64,000 bases of DNA from contig OZ023275.1 in NCBI GenBank assembly GCA_964007475.1, positions 10,333,829-10,397,828 on the forward strand. Direction: 5' to 3'. The DNA is from Hybos culiciformis (lineage: Eukaryota; Arthropoda; Insecta; Diptera; Hybotidae). Below are positions 12,413-25,782 of this stretch, in pieces. Positions within the stretch are counted from its first letter, which is position 1; every line of letters begins with the position of its first letter. Below the pieces are notes generated by a model, which saw only the letters and a program-made list of their open reading frames with translations, ran no database searches and was not told the origin of the DNA. Both the position numbers and the translations under genes were made by a program.

Positions 12413-13702
12413 GTGCGTTCAGTAAGTACCGATTGTCCGTAGCTAAGGAATTCCCTTTTCTGCAAAATCCTGCAAATAACTTCTGCAAACCCCTACGATA
12501 AGGAAAGCTGTGACATTTCATTTTAAAATCATATACATTAAAAAAATTTATATGCGCATATGAAATGTGTCATTTGTTGTATTTCAGATTTTAAAGAATC
12601 ATTTGTAACATTTATTAATAATATGCTTATATTTTGTTTAAGCAAATACAAATTTAATGAAATTTCAAAAATTCTGCATTTTCTTAAATGTTTTTAAGCT
12701 AACACATAAAATTTATGAAAAATAAAACTTACTTAATACAAATTGTCTAGTAAAATGCATAAACAAAAATTGAGTTAATGTATTTTTTTTTACATAATAT
12801 ATTTCTGTTTCCTACTCTGTATTGAATCATGCTGAATATTGCTTACAAGTTCTTTAATAGAGCAAAAAAGTACGAACAATTTCTTTTTTTAAGAGATCTT
12901 GCCTCACTTCAACATGAATTATTACTTCCTATTCACTAGTGGTTCACCGATGAAAAAGTGTTTCTATTTCTAAAACTAGTGTCATGCTATATTGGTGAAA
13001 AAATATTAAAAGTACAAAGCACCTGACCTGATGTCTTATTAACATTATGCTAATGTATGTTGCCGTTCTCCCTTCTTTACGAAGTTTCGTAATATTTTCT
13101 TGTAGCGAATTTTTATTTAAAAGATAAAATGTTTGATATCTCGAAAACTAAGGAAGATATCGAAAATTTTTATTTAATTTGCATAAAAATTTGAAAACAA
13201 TCATCATAAAGGAAGCAGAATAGCTATGAAGTAAAATGTAAACAAGAACTCGGTATAAACATTTTTAAAGTATATGGGTTGAACTAAATTTGATAAAATA
13301 TGTAAATAAAATTAAAAATTTTATATTTTTATTAAAAATTTTATATGTTTATTTAAAATTTTATATTTTATTTAAATAAAAATATAAAATTTCGAATTTT
13401 ATTTAGGAAAACATAAAATTTTGTTAAAATTCATTTTTTTTATTTGTTTTTAATCAAAATATTCATTGTCCTTAGCTAAGGCCAACTAAAAAGTACTCCC
13501 AGAATACGGACTATTATGGGAAATTATGAAATTTCCCTTTGCAGAAGTTTTGAGGTAGGATTGCATTACTGAACGATTTTTTGTAGAAATTGTCTGTATT
13601 TAAGGACTTTAGCTGTCAGATTTTGTCTTTCACAAACTTCAGATTGTCTGCAACGTAGGATTTTGTCACTAGCTAAGGACAATCTGTACTTACTGAACGT
13701 AC
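12413..13702. mobile_element. Non-autonomous DNA transposon with GTTCAGTAAGTAC terminal inverted repeats
   Basis: The left end GTGCGTTCAGTAAGTACCGA is matched by the right end read in reverse complement (GTACGTTCAGTAAGTACAGA), extending through GATTGTCC.TAGCTA. A TA dinucleotide flanks each side, compatible with a TA-targeting superfamily. Related words (ATTGTCC, AGCTAAGG) recur inside near 13470. At 1,290 bp it is long for a MITE but has no transposase frame. Confidence 0.75.
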
Positions 13703-13810
13703 TATTAGTTTTTATATGATTTTATTATAGGTGTTCAATAGACAAAATCAGGGATGGACCCGATGAAATATTTTTTAAATAAAAATTCTTAAATTTGAAC
13801 GTGTAATAGT

Positions 13811-14612
13811 TTGTTCACACCAAGCTAATTTAACATGTTCGGACGACGAACATGTTCCGTTGGTGTTTTTGATGTTGTTTTTTCATAGTAAAAAAATTAA
13901 AACAGAAACACGTTCTTCAACATGTTTCTACAAAAACATGTTAATTTTCAGGGATGAATGAGTAATTTTTGAATAATATTTTGTTAGGCAATATTCAGTA
14001 TGCATTAATTTTTACTTGGTATGTCATTTTTGACTTTGAAATTTTATAAAGGTGAAGATAAACGACGCGCGAGTTCTTAACCTTGACACAACTTCATATA
14101 TTTTAACTTTTTTGGGCGCGTCAGTTCCTTTGAGCTTATATCCGGTATTATTTGAAATTCTTTACGCAGTGGTTATACGAGAGTAAAAACTAGTCTTAAC
14201 TATTTACAATTGTATGAGTTTTTTATTTGTATTTGTGACGTAATTATTCTCCACTGGCTAAACTATAGTTAAAACTATTTACAAACTATTTTATTATTTT
14301 ACTTCACTTTTTAGTTTTTATTTACATTAAAAAAAAAAAATATTTCATTTGACAAGTAATACTTTAGATTCAGAATTTTTTTTAGTTATAACTATTAGTT
14401 ATAACTATTTCATAATTTTTTTTTTTTTATACAATTTTTCACACATACATTCAAAAAACATCTTAGTTATAACTAGTTTTTACTCTCGTCTAACCCCCAA
14501 GTTATCTGACAGAGCTAAACATGTTAACATATGAAAAACATCGTTTGAACGGTCGATTTTCCAAAGATGTTTAACTCCTTTCGAACATGTTAAATTAGCG
14601 AAGTGTGAACAA
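13811..14612. mobile_element. DNA transposon with TTGTTCACAC terminal inverted repeats, carrying a nested element
   Basis: The left terminus TTGTTCACACCAAGCTAATT then TAACATGTTCG is matched on the right (CGAACATGTTA then AATTAGCGAAGTGTGAACAA). No protein is encoded. A second inverted-repeat element (14171-14496) sits inside, which explains part of its length. No convincing target-site duplication was seen. Confidence 0.75.
14171..14496. mobile_element. Nested MITE with ACGAGAGTAAAAACTAGT ends
   Basis: GGTTATACGAGAGTAAAAAC at the left is mirrored by GTTTTTACTCTCGTCTAACC-like sequence at the right (14477-14496), and internal AGTTATAACTA words continue the pairing. It lies wholly inside the TTGTTCACAC element, giving an insertion order: outer first, inner later. 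Confidence 0.7.
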
Positions 14613-14739
14613 GGCATAACACGGATAAAATTTTATTTCTATTTTTCTTAATTTTAATTAAAGCACTTTAAAATATAAAAATTCGACAGCGAATAAAAGG
14701 ATTTACTAAAAATTCTTGGCGATACTGCCGTTTGAAATT

Positions 14740-15010
14740 TTGAAGGGCCATAACTCCAAAATGGGGGCCTTCCCGCAACAACCGTTTCGGATTTAACATT
14801 TTAGGGACCGCCTCTATTACCTACGCAAAAATAGGGCAAATGGGGCACAAAAAAATTTTTCCACACAAAAATGTATCAAAACTTTGGGAGGCCCTATCTC
14901 CGAAACGGGGCCTTTGTCCCAAGAACTGATTTCAGTTTTGGGAGTTTGGGCATCGCCTCTACCGCCCTCCAAGTTTCAGCCCATTCTGAGAGGTTCAAGG
15001 AAACGGAAGT
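14740..15010. repeat. Dispersed repeat, copy in inverse orientation at 40593-40780
   Basis: AAGAACTGATTTCAGTTTTG, GAGTTTGGGCA and CTGAGAGGTTCA-type sequence here match the reverse complement of 40593-40680 (CCACTCAGAACC, TGCCCAAACTGCC, CTGAAATCAGTTCTTGGGGC). It is more GC-rich than its surroundings and non-coding. The family is unassigned. Confidence 0.7.
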
Positions 15011-15996
15011 TTAGCCAAATTCTTTATTAAAATAATTGTAACAGTGGTAGGAATCAACATTAATTAAACTGGATAAAATTATAATTTTATTCATTTTAAT
15101 GAACATTATTTCCACCTTGCTTTCTAATTATTGCAAAATATTTTTCTTAACAATCTTGATATAACTGGCGGGCGCAGATATTCAAAAAATCTAAAGAAAT
15201 ATATCCTTATCGATTTTTACATGATGGGAACAAAAATAATTATATTTCGATCATTATACCTGGCAAAATATACTTTTTTCCTGACATTTTAATATATTTA
15301 ATTATTTTTTTGACGCGTTTAAAACAATAACATTCAATTTGATGACGCGTTTAAGGCAAAACGTGTAAAAAAAAAAAATTCTTATTCATATACAGAGTGA
15401 CTATACTTCCTTTAATTTTAAAAAGTTTACTTCAAAATTTATAAAAAAAAATAAGTATTTTGGGTTTTATGCTAATAATAAATTTAGAAAACAATTTTTG
15501 AAATGTTACAAAATATTTTTGTTGTTTAAAAAATAGAAATAAAGTTTTTTTAAACAAAACAATTTCAACACAACCTGAAAAATTTAAATATGTTGAGAGG
15601 AAAATTTATGCAATATACCTTGTAAATTAGAAAAATAATACACATAAAAATGTATTGCTGTTCTTGTCTAAAAAAAAGTTTACACTATGCTACTAGTTAC
15701 TTATCTTTATAATATGTCATCTTTGCTATAAGCACCGAAAGTTTGGTATTAAGCAAAGAGAAATTATAGTTCCAATTCCAACATCAAAGCCAACCTTACA
15801 GAGTAAATAAAAAAAATCTGTATACAGGATTTTGTTTATTGTGTTAAAATGTATTAAAAGGTTAAAAAAAATTGTTTTTTGAAAGAAAATAAAATTAGAA
15901 ATTTTAGAACGACATAAACATTTTCAATGAATTGACTTGATTCTTGATTGTTTTTGCATACAAAAAAAAAAGAAAGGAACAAAATAATAATTTAAA

Positions 15997-18900
15997 ATGC
16001 CAGAGCAAAAAGAAAACATATTTTTGTTTTATCCAAATATTATTGGTGAGAAAAAATTATTTTATCATAAAATTATTTATTTTTGGTCGTAAGCATAATG
16101 TAAATACCTAAATAAATTAATAATCACTAGCTAGAGAGTTATAGGCACTTAATTAAGGTATGAGACCTATCTAATTTTCTTACAAATTCAATTAACATTT
16201 TTTTTTAAATTCTATTCTACTAATTTAATTAGAGAAAATATACTACTGAGTAGGTATGTAAATAAATAATGATTTTTGGTTTGTTTGATCATTTTTGAAA
16301 CAAGTTAAACTGGGATTAGGAAACTTTAACTGTTAAACTTCCATTAGATAGTTAACCTATGTAGGTGTAGTTAGGAAGCTAGGAAGGTACATAAATGTTC
16401 AAGTAGACAGAAACCTACTTATACTCCCTTTTTGTGCAGTAAAAAAAACAACATAACTCTTAATTCAAGTGGACAAAGAGAAAGTTAACACAAATTCCAG
16501 CGTGAGATGGGAATCGAACCCAGGTAGGATGAAGTCAAAACCAAGGGTAGGTACACTTGGCGGTCGATAATTATTTTTTTTTAAAGGAAAAATAAAGTAA
16601 AAATAATGGGCAGATCGTAAGCTCCTAAATCCCAATCGAAAAGTAGTAAGCGAAACTCGAAGGGATTATTAATATTTTGCTTTAATGAGATTGATTATTC
16701 TGCCTTTTTAGTTTAGATAGATAGGTACCTACTTGGTTGGTCGACACGTAACTATTTAGATTATATAAAAAATTATATACCTACCTACCTTTATGTTATA
16801 AGATTTTTGTCCATTACACCTCACCTTTAGATATCTACAATCTACTTAGTAAAATAAGTGCTAACTTAATTTAGTTTAAAATTTATTACAGGTTATGGTC
16901 GAATTATATTGGCAATTTTATCATTTTGGTTCATGCCAACTAACCATATAATATCAGGATGGTGTTATATAGTATCTGTGGGATTAGATGCCATTGATGG
17001 CCATGCTGCTCGTCATTTTAATCAAAGTATGTATAATATTTTCGCTATGAAGGTAGATTTAAGTTTATCATGAATCAATAATTTTTTTCAATTTCGAACT
17101 GTATCATAAAATAAATTTACCTTATTTGTGAATGCCTTATTATTATTATAAATTTTTGATTTCATAATTTAAATCTTAATTATTTTGATTAAATACATAA
17201 AGAAATTAATAATTCTTTTTACTCAGGAAATACCTATTTGACTTTTTTTTTCTGACAAAATACCAAAATTATACTATTATTTATTAGGATTGCTATTTCT
17301 TTCTAATTGTTCAATTAATAAAAAGAAATTTATTTTAGGTACAAAATTTGGGGCAATGTTGGATCAGCTAACAGATCGTTGCAGTACAATGTGTTTATTA
17401 GTGACACTCAGCTATTTTTACCCTAAATATATGTTTTTCTTTCAGCTTTCTATGGCTATTGATGTTGCTTGTCATTGGCTTTATATGCAAACGTAAGTTT
17501 TTTACCGCTTCTCATTTATTTCATTATCGATTATTTAAGTTTTTTTTAAAAAAATTAATACTCATGAAAATTCTGCACATTTTTGAATAGGCAACGAACC
17601 TTTAGATATTAACTAAGATATTTATTTTACCTTAAAAACATTGTTTTTTTTTTTAATTAAATTTTCTCTATAATTTACGTTTATCTTATATGGTATAAGT
17701 AGGTCACACAATTCTAGGTGCAAAGGGTTCATGAGTGGTATCCTTAATATATAATTTAAATAAAACCATTGAGTAATAATATTTATAAGAGGGACAGAAT
17801 TCATACAAGTAAATTTTTTTCAAAAATTATGACAATATTTTGAATGTATTGAGTAAACTTTTTTAACTCAAATGTGTTTATTCTTAATTTTATTATTTTT
17901 ATTATTTATTAAGAATAAACACATTTGAGCATGAAATTTTTATTCAATACATTGAAAATATTGTCATAATTTTTGAGTTATTTGAAAAAAAAATTCTGAA
18001 ATTTACTTGTATGAATTCTGACCCTCTTATAAATATTATTCCTCTATGATAAAACTGGATCCGCGCAATAACTCATCGGTACTTAACTCATCGGTCGATT
18101 TTGGATAAGTTATATCCGTTTTAACTCATCCGAAAATTGGCCGATGATTTATATCCTTTGCAATGCACATAACTCATCCATCTCTGATAAGTTATGTGCT
18201 TTCACAAAAATAAAGCTGATCTGGCAACTTTTTCGGATAACTTAAATCCTTTTTAAAACACATAACTCATCCGCAAAATTCTGAGCGAACATTGTCGCCG
18301 CAGCTCCGTATTTTTTTTTTCGGTCACTGGTCGAACTGGTGGTTGATCAGTGGGATTTGCGGCACCTCAATGCTTATTTGTAACAAACACTACGGTACTT
18401 CCTCTTTTGCCAATGAGTTGCCCTATTTTTCGGAAAAGGATAAAGGGGGTATCCCAGAACTAGGGGGTATCCCAGAACTGGGGGGGGGGGGGGGGGGGAG
18501 GGTGGGACCAACCACCAGTCCCCCCGCTCGCAGCCCCCACCCTCCCCCCCCCCCCCTTCTCTCGTTCTGGGGCACTCCATCTACTGCAAATCGCACTGAC
18601 CGATACCAGGCGCCGCAAATCCCACTGGGCGGGCGGTCCGCAGCCTGCGGCGACAATGTTCGCTCATAATTTTGCGGATGAGTTATGAGTTTTAAAAAGG
18701 ATTTAAGTCATCCGAAAAAGTTGCCAGATCAGTTTTATTTTTCTGAAAGCACATAAATTATCAGCGATGGATGAGTTATGTGCATTGCAAAGGATATAAA
18801 TCATCGGCCAATTTTCGGATGAGTTAAAACGGATATAACTTATCCAAAATCGACCGATGAGTTAAGTACCGATGAGTTATTGCCGATGAGTTAAGTACCG

Positions 18901-20070
18901 ATGATGATACATGAAGGTACGTGTTCTTAAAGGTTTTTGTTATTAGAAATATCGAGATTTATGAATGACAACATTCTGAAAATTGATCCAAGTCTAATAA
19001 ATTTTTCGCTCTTAAAATTCAAAATCAATGGGATGATGCATATAATACTTTCAGGAGCACCATGATTGGAAAAACTTCACACAAAGCTTTTGATGTCAAT
19101 GAAAATTTCGTTATGAGAACTTATTACAAAAAAGATGTACTGACTTTTATGTGTGCAACAAATGAAATATTTTATTGTGGATTATATTTATTGTACTTCA
19201 CAAGCGGACCGACAAGTATGAGAAACGCACCAGATTTTTTTTTTGATTCTGAATAATGCACCAATTTTCACCAAAATTCCTGAATTCTTTTATTTTTATT
19301 GTTTTATTGGGGCCGATAAATCTCTGTTAGAAAACTATTTCTGAATTTAAAATGGCTCAATGCAACCAGAAGATGCAATTTATATAATGTAATAAAAATG
19401 ACATACGAAATAATACATGGATTATTGCCAAAATATTTAATTAATTCACTGGTATTCGAGCAATTGTCAGAAGAATATAAATAAGCTTCTGGAATTTCAA
19501 AGAAAGTTGATACCTATGCTAAAGGAAAACAATTAGGAAAGGAGCGTTACAGTAAAAGTACCGACCAAAAAAGGATTCTCGAAATATAAAATATAATTAA
19601 TTCATCCTGTAATTGCATTTTAAAAATTCAGAATCAGCAGTCAATGGACTTAACAGATAAAAACCCTAATTCCGTCCCTTTCAAGATCTGTTTCAATGAT
19701 TATTAATGATTGAAACTCTTTAGCATTTTATGAATTAGATAATAATTAATTCGCGTAGAAGAAGGAAATTGTTTTCAGACGGGATATATCGATCCGAATC
19801 AACAAAATAAGTAAAAGAAAAAAGGTCGAAGAATCCATATTAAAAATCTTAAATTTTGTATAAACCGTATTATCATATATAATTTTTATTTCAGTTTTTG
19901 GTATTTCTCTGTTCAAAATCGCAACAATTTTCTGTTGTCCATTTGCAATTCTAAAATCATTGATATCATGTGTTCACGCATACGTTGCTTGCATCGATTT
20001 GGCTAGTATCGATATAAAAGAGCGGGAGGCAAATCGATTGAAAACGGAAGGAACTAAAAAAGCTGAATAA
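15997..20070 (+). CDS. CDIPT: CDP-diacylglycerol--inositol 3-phosphatidyltransferase (phosphatidylinositol synthase)
   Basis: This is an integral membrane enzyme of the endoplasmic reticulum that joins CDP-diacylglycerol and myo-inositol to make phosphatidylinositol, the precursor of phosphoinositides. Five exons join in frame: 15997-16045, 16892-17026, 17339-17492, 19055-19215 and 19895-20070, giving 224 residues, close to the roughly 213 of the animal family. The CDP-alcohol phosphatidyltransferase signature is complete and spans two introns: D49, D52-G53-x2-A56-R57-x8-G66-x3-D70-x3-D74. Hydrophobic segments flank it, and the C-terminus is charged (IKEREANRLKTEGTKKAE). The start follows from MPEQKENIFLFYPNIIGYGR, which matches the family N-terminus. 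Intron 3 carries two foldback elements (17774-18041 and 18066-18882). The gene converges on CCT6. Confidence 0.95.
17774..18041. repeat. Nearly symmetrical foldback element in CDIPT intron 3
   Basis: The left arm AATAATATTTATAAGAGGG and the following ACAGAATTCATACAAGTAAA are mirrored at 17998-18041 (TTTACTTGTATGAATTCTG and CCTCTTATAAATATTATT). Pairing continues to the centre near 17895, where AAGAATAAACACATTTGAG mirrors its left partner. Almost the whole 268 bp is one hairpin. Confidence 0.85.
18066..18882. mobile_element. Large foldback element with GATGAGTTA words and a GC-rich core
   Basis: Two arms of about 235 bp (18066-18300 and 18648-18882) are inverted copies that begin CAATAACTCATCGG and end CCGATGAGTTATTG. 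The word AACTCATC(C/G) or its complement recurs many times in each arm. The core (18301-18647) is itself partly inverted: CAGTGGGATTTGCGGC near 18348 against GCCGCAAATCCCACTG near 18612, and a G run near 18480-18500 against a C run near 18545-18556. One extra right-end unit follows (18883-18907). Parts of arm and core recur at 56050-57120. No transposase is encoded. Confidence 0.85.
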
Positions 20071-22249
20071 ATTAAACTTCAAAAAAAGAAATACTTAATT
20101 TAAGATCATTCCGTAGCATTTTTTTTGGAGTCACCTGAGGATTCTCAATTTAGAATTATGACTAATTTAATAAATGTTTACTAAACATAAGAAAAAGGTA
20201 GTGTGGTTATTCCATTGTCAATATACATAATTATTTATAATATAAAATTACAGTAAACTTTCCAAAGATAATTTGTAAAATTAGATTTAAATTAATTTTA
20301 TTCAAAAAAGTGGTTTAAATTCTCGACATTAAAAACTATATAAAATTATACTTACACCCAGATCCTCTTAATCGATTGTATTAACAAAGTCTTAAGGTTT
20401 TCAAAGAAAAATAATTTCAAAATTTGATATTGAAAAGGACTATAATTGCTTTTAAAATTGGCAATAGCTGGAATTTTTTGAGGTTCAAAAAAGGAAAAAA
20501 AACTGAAAGACAAAAATTTTTAAAAACATATTTTTTAATTTCAAGAATTTGTTTATTTGATTTTAAATTAACCATAATATTTGTTGTTGTAAACATTGAA
20601 ACAATTAATTTCATAATTTGATTTGAAGGTGAAAAATACCTTCTTAAACAAAATTCTAGGAAAAATGTCGAAAACAAAATTTAGGATAAAAAAAAAGGGA
20701 TAGATTTAAAAACATGAACTGTGGAATATGAACGAGAAAATCAATGTCTTCGTTAAGAAGAGCTCATTTTATTGAAAAATGTGATACAAGAAATGGATGT
20801 ATAGGAAAATATTTAAATTGGTTCGATATTGGATCTATTGATTAATTAATAAATGTAAAAATTGATAAATTTTCTTGTAGTTTTTTTTAAGCGTCTTAAA
20901 TTTCAAGAGTCTCTGCCCTTTATATTTACTCGTTTTGTAGCACTTTCACCGAAGATTTGATTCCTTTTTTAATTTTTTGACAAATATTTTTGTGATGTCT
21001 CCGGGCCATGTCGGTAAACTGTTAGAAAAAGAATTTTCCTTTTTCGAATCTTTGTTTCCATTTGTGGTTTTGTACGGATTGTACTAATATTGACTAAATT
21101 AGATTCATAAGAATTTGTTGGGAGGAAAAATACTTCGGCGTAAACATTCATGGAAAATTTCATCAACCTCAAAGAAAATCTCCAAATGAAAAGATTTTAC
21201 GTTATGGATTCGTTAATAAATTGTGAAATTTAGTAGGTATTTGATTAATATAATTTCTAAATTCAAAAATATTAAAACTTAGTTTTTAAAATATTTGAAA
21301 TAAACTACATTTTTTAAAATTTGAACTTAAATCTATAAAATGAACTATTACAAATTTTACAATACTCCAATACAAAATGATACTTTGCGAGTAGGTATTG
21401 TATGTAAATTAAATTGCAATGAAGATGTAAAATGTGCTGGCTTTTTATGATCAATTGAATAAGACTGTTTTTAATGTTTACTTTAAATTTTATTTTAAAA
21501 AATTTATCAAATCGTTAAATAATTTCATATGGTAGTATTCAAAACAGATTTATTTTGTGTCATTTAGAATATAAATTTTGTCATGATTTTTTCTTAAATG
21601 GAACTGGACGTAATTTTCTAAAATAAGATCTAATTGATCTACCAAATTAGAAGGATCTAAAAATTTTAAACTATCTAAAATAAAGAAATTTCCGGGAACT
21701 CCAACGTTTTCACTATAAACTAATTTAGCAAGTGAATATTTAATATCTTAATAGCGGTTCTAAAACCTAGAAGAATAATAAAAGTTGTGTAAGTTCAAAA
21801 AATAATAATTTCAAACCAAATTGACGTGCTTGATTTGTCGTTAAAAATAAAGGTACACCGAAACAAGAAATTTATTGATTGAACATTTTTAGAGCAATGT
21901 TAGCTATAGAAATATCATTAATGGGATAGTCTTCTGCCATCTTATGACACGATCTACTATTCTTAATATGTATGAATATTCGGAAGTAGAGGACCAAAAA
22001 TATCCATATGAATTTTTTTTAAATCTACCAGAAGGAAAAGTACCTACCTGATGATCAATTTTTTCTTTTTGATTATTAATACAATGGATTGTCCGACTTT
22101 TTTTTTTTATTGTAGAAAGTAAAAATCAATTCATTTATTCAAGTTAATAATATATTTTAAAAGAATCAATAGGTATCTGACAAAACAAAAAATTATGGTT
22201 AGCTTTAATGTTAATTAAAAAAAATTAATTGAGAATTGAAAAATTTTAT
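20071..22249. other. Intergenic region between convergent CDIPT and CCT6
   Basis: AT-rich DNA holding the 3' UTRs of the two convergent genes. No conserved reading frame, RNA gene or inverted-repeat element was recognised. Confidence 0.5.
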
Positions 22250-25008
22250 TTATCCTTTGAGGCTTGTCATACCAGCTCTCATAATTTCATCCACAAGAAG
22301 AAGATTACTGGCAATAACAGCACATGAATTTAATGTTTGCTTTTTAACTATAAAGTTATCATAAACACCAAAATCTGCAGGTTTCATGGGCTCGCCTGAT
22401 GACAAATCCAGTCCCACAGGATCGGAATTCAAACGATCTTCTTCTGTTAATTTGACAATTGTATCCTGAGCATCAAACCCGCTGTTAACAGCTAAAGTTT
22501 TTGGAACAATAAGAAGCGACTCAGCAAATGCTTGAACACCCAAACGAACTTTACCCTTTATTGTGTCCTTGTATTTCATTAATTCATTGTAAGCACGAAT
22601 TTCGAACGAACCAGCTCCAGGAATAAGGCATTTATCTTCAATAGCATTGTTAATTGCACGTAGACCATCACGTATAGCATCTTTAATTTGAGTTAAAGTA
22701 TGTTTGTTCGGTCCTTTCATTAAAATTGTAACCGATTGTGGATTTTTACATTCTTCAACAAAAGTATATTTAGTTTCACCCAAAACGTGCTCGTACACAA
22801 CTCCAGCGTGACTGCAAGAAAAAATTTATTAAAACAAAATGACTGAATTAGATAGTTTTGAAACGAAAACAAATGCATACCCCAAGTTGGATTCTTGCAT
22901 ATCGTCTAATGAATTCAATGCAATACCCCCGCATGCTAATGCTAATCGCTCCATATTTCGTCGTTTAGCTCGTCGTAATGCCATAATACCTTCTTTAGCC
23001 AAGGCATCCAAGGACATAGGATCAATGCCTGAATAAAAAAAAATAAATTGACTCAAAATGGAATATACTTAACAATTAAAAATATTTACAATAAAAATTA
23101 ATCATACAAATAAAGAATACTTAATGATGATGCATAATATGGAAATGTTCGTTCATTTGAATTAAACGTATTTTTTCAATAATGAACTTTACAAATTTTA
23201 TAAAAATAATTTAAGTGTAAAATACTAATACTACAATGAGTTATAAAATTGCAATTTACCTTTTTGATTAATTACAACAAACGTTTTATCTGTATTATCG
23301 CATAATTTTTTTTTCAATTCAATAATTTTTTTAACACGTTGATCAATGAATTCACGTTCAGCTTGCACAAACTTTTCTCGCTCTTCTGCAGTTTTATAAA
23401 AGAAACCGGAATTCACTTCAGATTTTTCATATTCCAAAGAAACGTTGCAAGTTAAAATATATGCATTCTCCAAACGCTTTGGCATATCTACAAAAAAGTT
23501 ATTATAAAGTTATAAAAAAAAATTATGAATATTATTTTACCTGGATGCCTTGAACCATGATCCATTACTATGCCCCGAATTAAGGAGGTTTCAGTTGATG
23601 TTTTATGTTGCATCTCCATCAGCTCAACCATATGAAGATCAACTTGCTTATTCTCCTGACGAATTGCTAAAATTGCATCAACACACACATCAGTCAATAA
23701 ATCTGCTAGAGTTGAATGAACTTTGGTTTTTAAACTGGTTCGAGCAACATCTGTTAAATTTGACTTATTAATATCAATTTTAATTTTCATTTTATCTAAA
23801 ACCTCCAAGGCTTTAGTCTTAGCTTGATCTATTCCTTCTGTTAGAATTCTTGGATGTAATCCTTCGCTCAAAAATATGTCTGATTGTTTTAAAAGTTCAC
23901 CAATTAAAAGAACAGTTGTTGTTGTTCCATCACCGGTTGTGTCATCTTGCGCAGTGCTTGCACGCGCAATCATTGAAGCAGTTGGATGTTGAATTTGCAT
24001 TTCATGCAACAACACATTCCCATCTTTAGTAATTTTTATGTCACCAGCACCAGAAACCAACCTTATGTAGCAAAAAAAAAAAAGGGTAAAACAGTTGTTG
24101 TGTTGAGGTCTTTTATTTACTTCAAAAAAAACTTCGAATTCCACAATCTTCGATTGTCTTATCACTAAGCTTAAATATATATATATTCTTATAGTGATAC
24201 CTACAATGAACAGTTTTTGAGAAATTTGCGCATAGAAATTTTTTTCATCTCATTGTTTTGCATTTAAATTTATAACTTGTTGTTGATTGTTATAGAACTT
24301 TGAAAATTTTTAGTAAATACAATATACAACAACTCAATATTCAAGAAAATGGACTTTGAGGAAAAAATGTCCTCTCTCTTGCATTTTTTCTATTTCAGGC
24401 AATTAAGTACAGTAGGTGAGTACCTATCTTTAAGCCTACATTTTAGCGTTCTTAATCTATGATTTTAGCTAACTGCCCCAGAAATTGAGTTACAAAGAGG
24501 TAGATAGTACCCATCCGGTTAAAGAATAAGTTTTTAAATTTATTTTTTATTTCGGGTTAAGTTTAGTTTTTATTCCATTGAACATTTTACTTTAAATTTT
24601 AATTGTAAGAGTTTTTGGCATCCTAAATTTCAGAAATTCCTCGACTGCTTTTTTAAAGTAAAATTAATCATAAAAATTACAATTTTACATGAAAAATAAC
24701 CTCAAATATTTTTTTCACAATTTGTGCTGTGGGGTGACCATATGTCGTCGAAAACAATATAATTCGGATTTTGATGCCTACATAATTTATTAAATTCTGA
24801 CCGAAATTATTTAATTAACTCTAACTACGAATTCTACAATAAAACATTATTAACAAATCATAAAATTTTACATTTTCATGGTTCCTTTTGGTCCTAAATT
24901 AGTTTTCATTACATCCTGAAGACCTTTTCCAGCTGAAATATTAATTGCTAAGGCTTGGGCAGCTCGAGCAAATTCAGCTTTTGGATTCAATAAACTTATG
25001 GATGCCAT
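22250..25008 (-). CDS. CCT6: T-complex protein 1 subunit zeta (CCT6)
   Basis: This is one of eight subunits of the cytosolic TRiC/CCT chaperonin, an ATP-driven double ring that folds actin, tubulin and other proteins. Five exons join in frame: 25008-24872, 24061-23541, 23487-23260, 23028-22881 and 22811-22250, giving 531 residues, the same as the human subunit. The N-terminus [20 protein letters not shown] fixes the start. The nucleotide-binding motifs [10 protein letters not shown] (near 37-46), [10 protein letters not shown] (52-61) and GDGTT (89-93) are present. The apical and intermediate regions ([42 protein letters not shown]) and C-terminal [16 protein letters not shown] all match zeta rather than other subunits. 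Poly(A)-like AATAAA overlaps the stop. Confidence 0.97.
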
Positions 25009-25317
25009 ATTTAAGTTAAAAAAATATTTTTTTTATTCAATTTGTTCAAATTGGAAAACTTCTAGAAACTCTGATGATCTGCTGAAGTTGAATTGAATTT
25101 TAGAATAGTAAATGTGATGTAGGTGTAGGTAAATCTATCAAAAATCAAACATCAAACAAAAATCAATGAGTCACATCATATGTTGCCGTTTTGGTTTTGT
25201 GCTAAAGATAAACACAAAATGTAATTGATGCACTTGCACATGAAACCGCAAAAATCTTAATACGTATTCGACTCGGAATTATATTCAAAATAATTGGAGT
25301 TGAATTGATTTGGGTAA

Positions 25318-25477
25318 CCCCCCATTCACACAGGCTGTTTTCGAAGATTAAAATGAAGATTTTTTTTGAATGTGTGTGTAAAAGTTGTATAAAATTTTGT
25401 CTTTGTTGTATAAAATGAACACACATTCAAAAAAAATCTTCATTTAATCTTCGAAAACATCCTGTGTAAATGGGGGG
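25318..25477. mobile_element. Tourist-like MITE, 160 bp
   Basis: A hairpin of about 62-bp arms: CCCCCCATTCACACAGG on the left, CCTGTGTAAATGGGGGG on the right, with GTTTTCGAAGATTAAAATGA and complement continuing inward. TAA lies directly outside both ends (25315-25317 and 25478-25480), the 3-bp TWA target duplication typical of PIF/Harbinger-derived MITEs. Confidence 0.85.
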
Positions 25478-25581
25478 TAAAAGTGTTACGCGGCTTCTAG
25501 ATTTTTTTTAAATATTATTTCAAAGATATTTTTTGAATGTATATTCGTTAAAATTTTTGAAATAATTTTCACTGTCTGGAT

Positions 25582-25748
25582 CAGACAGCGACGCCGATCG
25601 CTTTTTTTCGACGGCGGCTAGTCGACTCAAAATTGCCTGTTTTGGAGACAAAGAGCGGCTTAGAAAAAAAATCTAAAAAATCGGTGGCTGGAAGAAAATC
25701 ATCGGCGAGATCGGCGACTAAAAAAACCAAAAGAAAAAAAAATAAAAA

Positions 25749-25782
<34 letters not shown>

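Noticed and set aside
16500..16560. tRNA-like B box (GGGTTCGATTCCC on the minus strand) near 16515
   Set aside because: A T-arm-like stem-loop is present, but no matching acceptor stem, D arm or anticodon arm could be found. It may be a SINE or tRNA relic, but support is too weak to list.
18292..18669. Proline/glycine-rich reading frames on both strands
   Set aside because: They are produced by the poly-G/poly-C inverted core of the foldback element.
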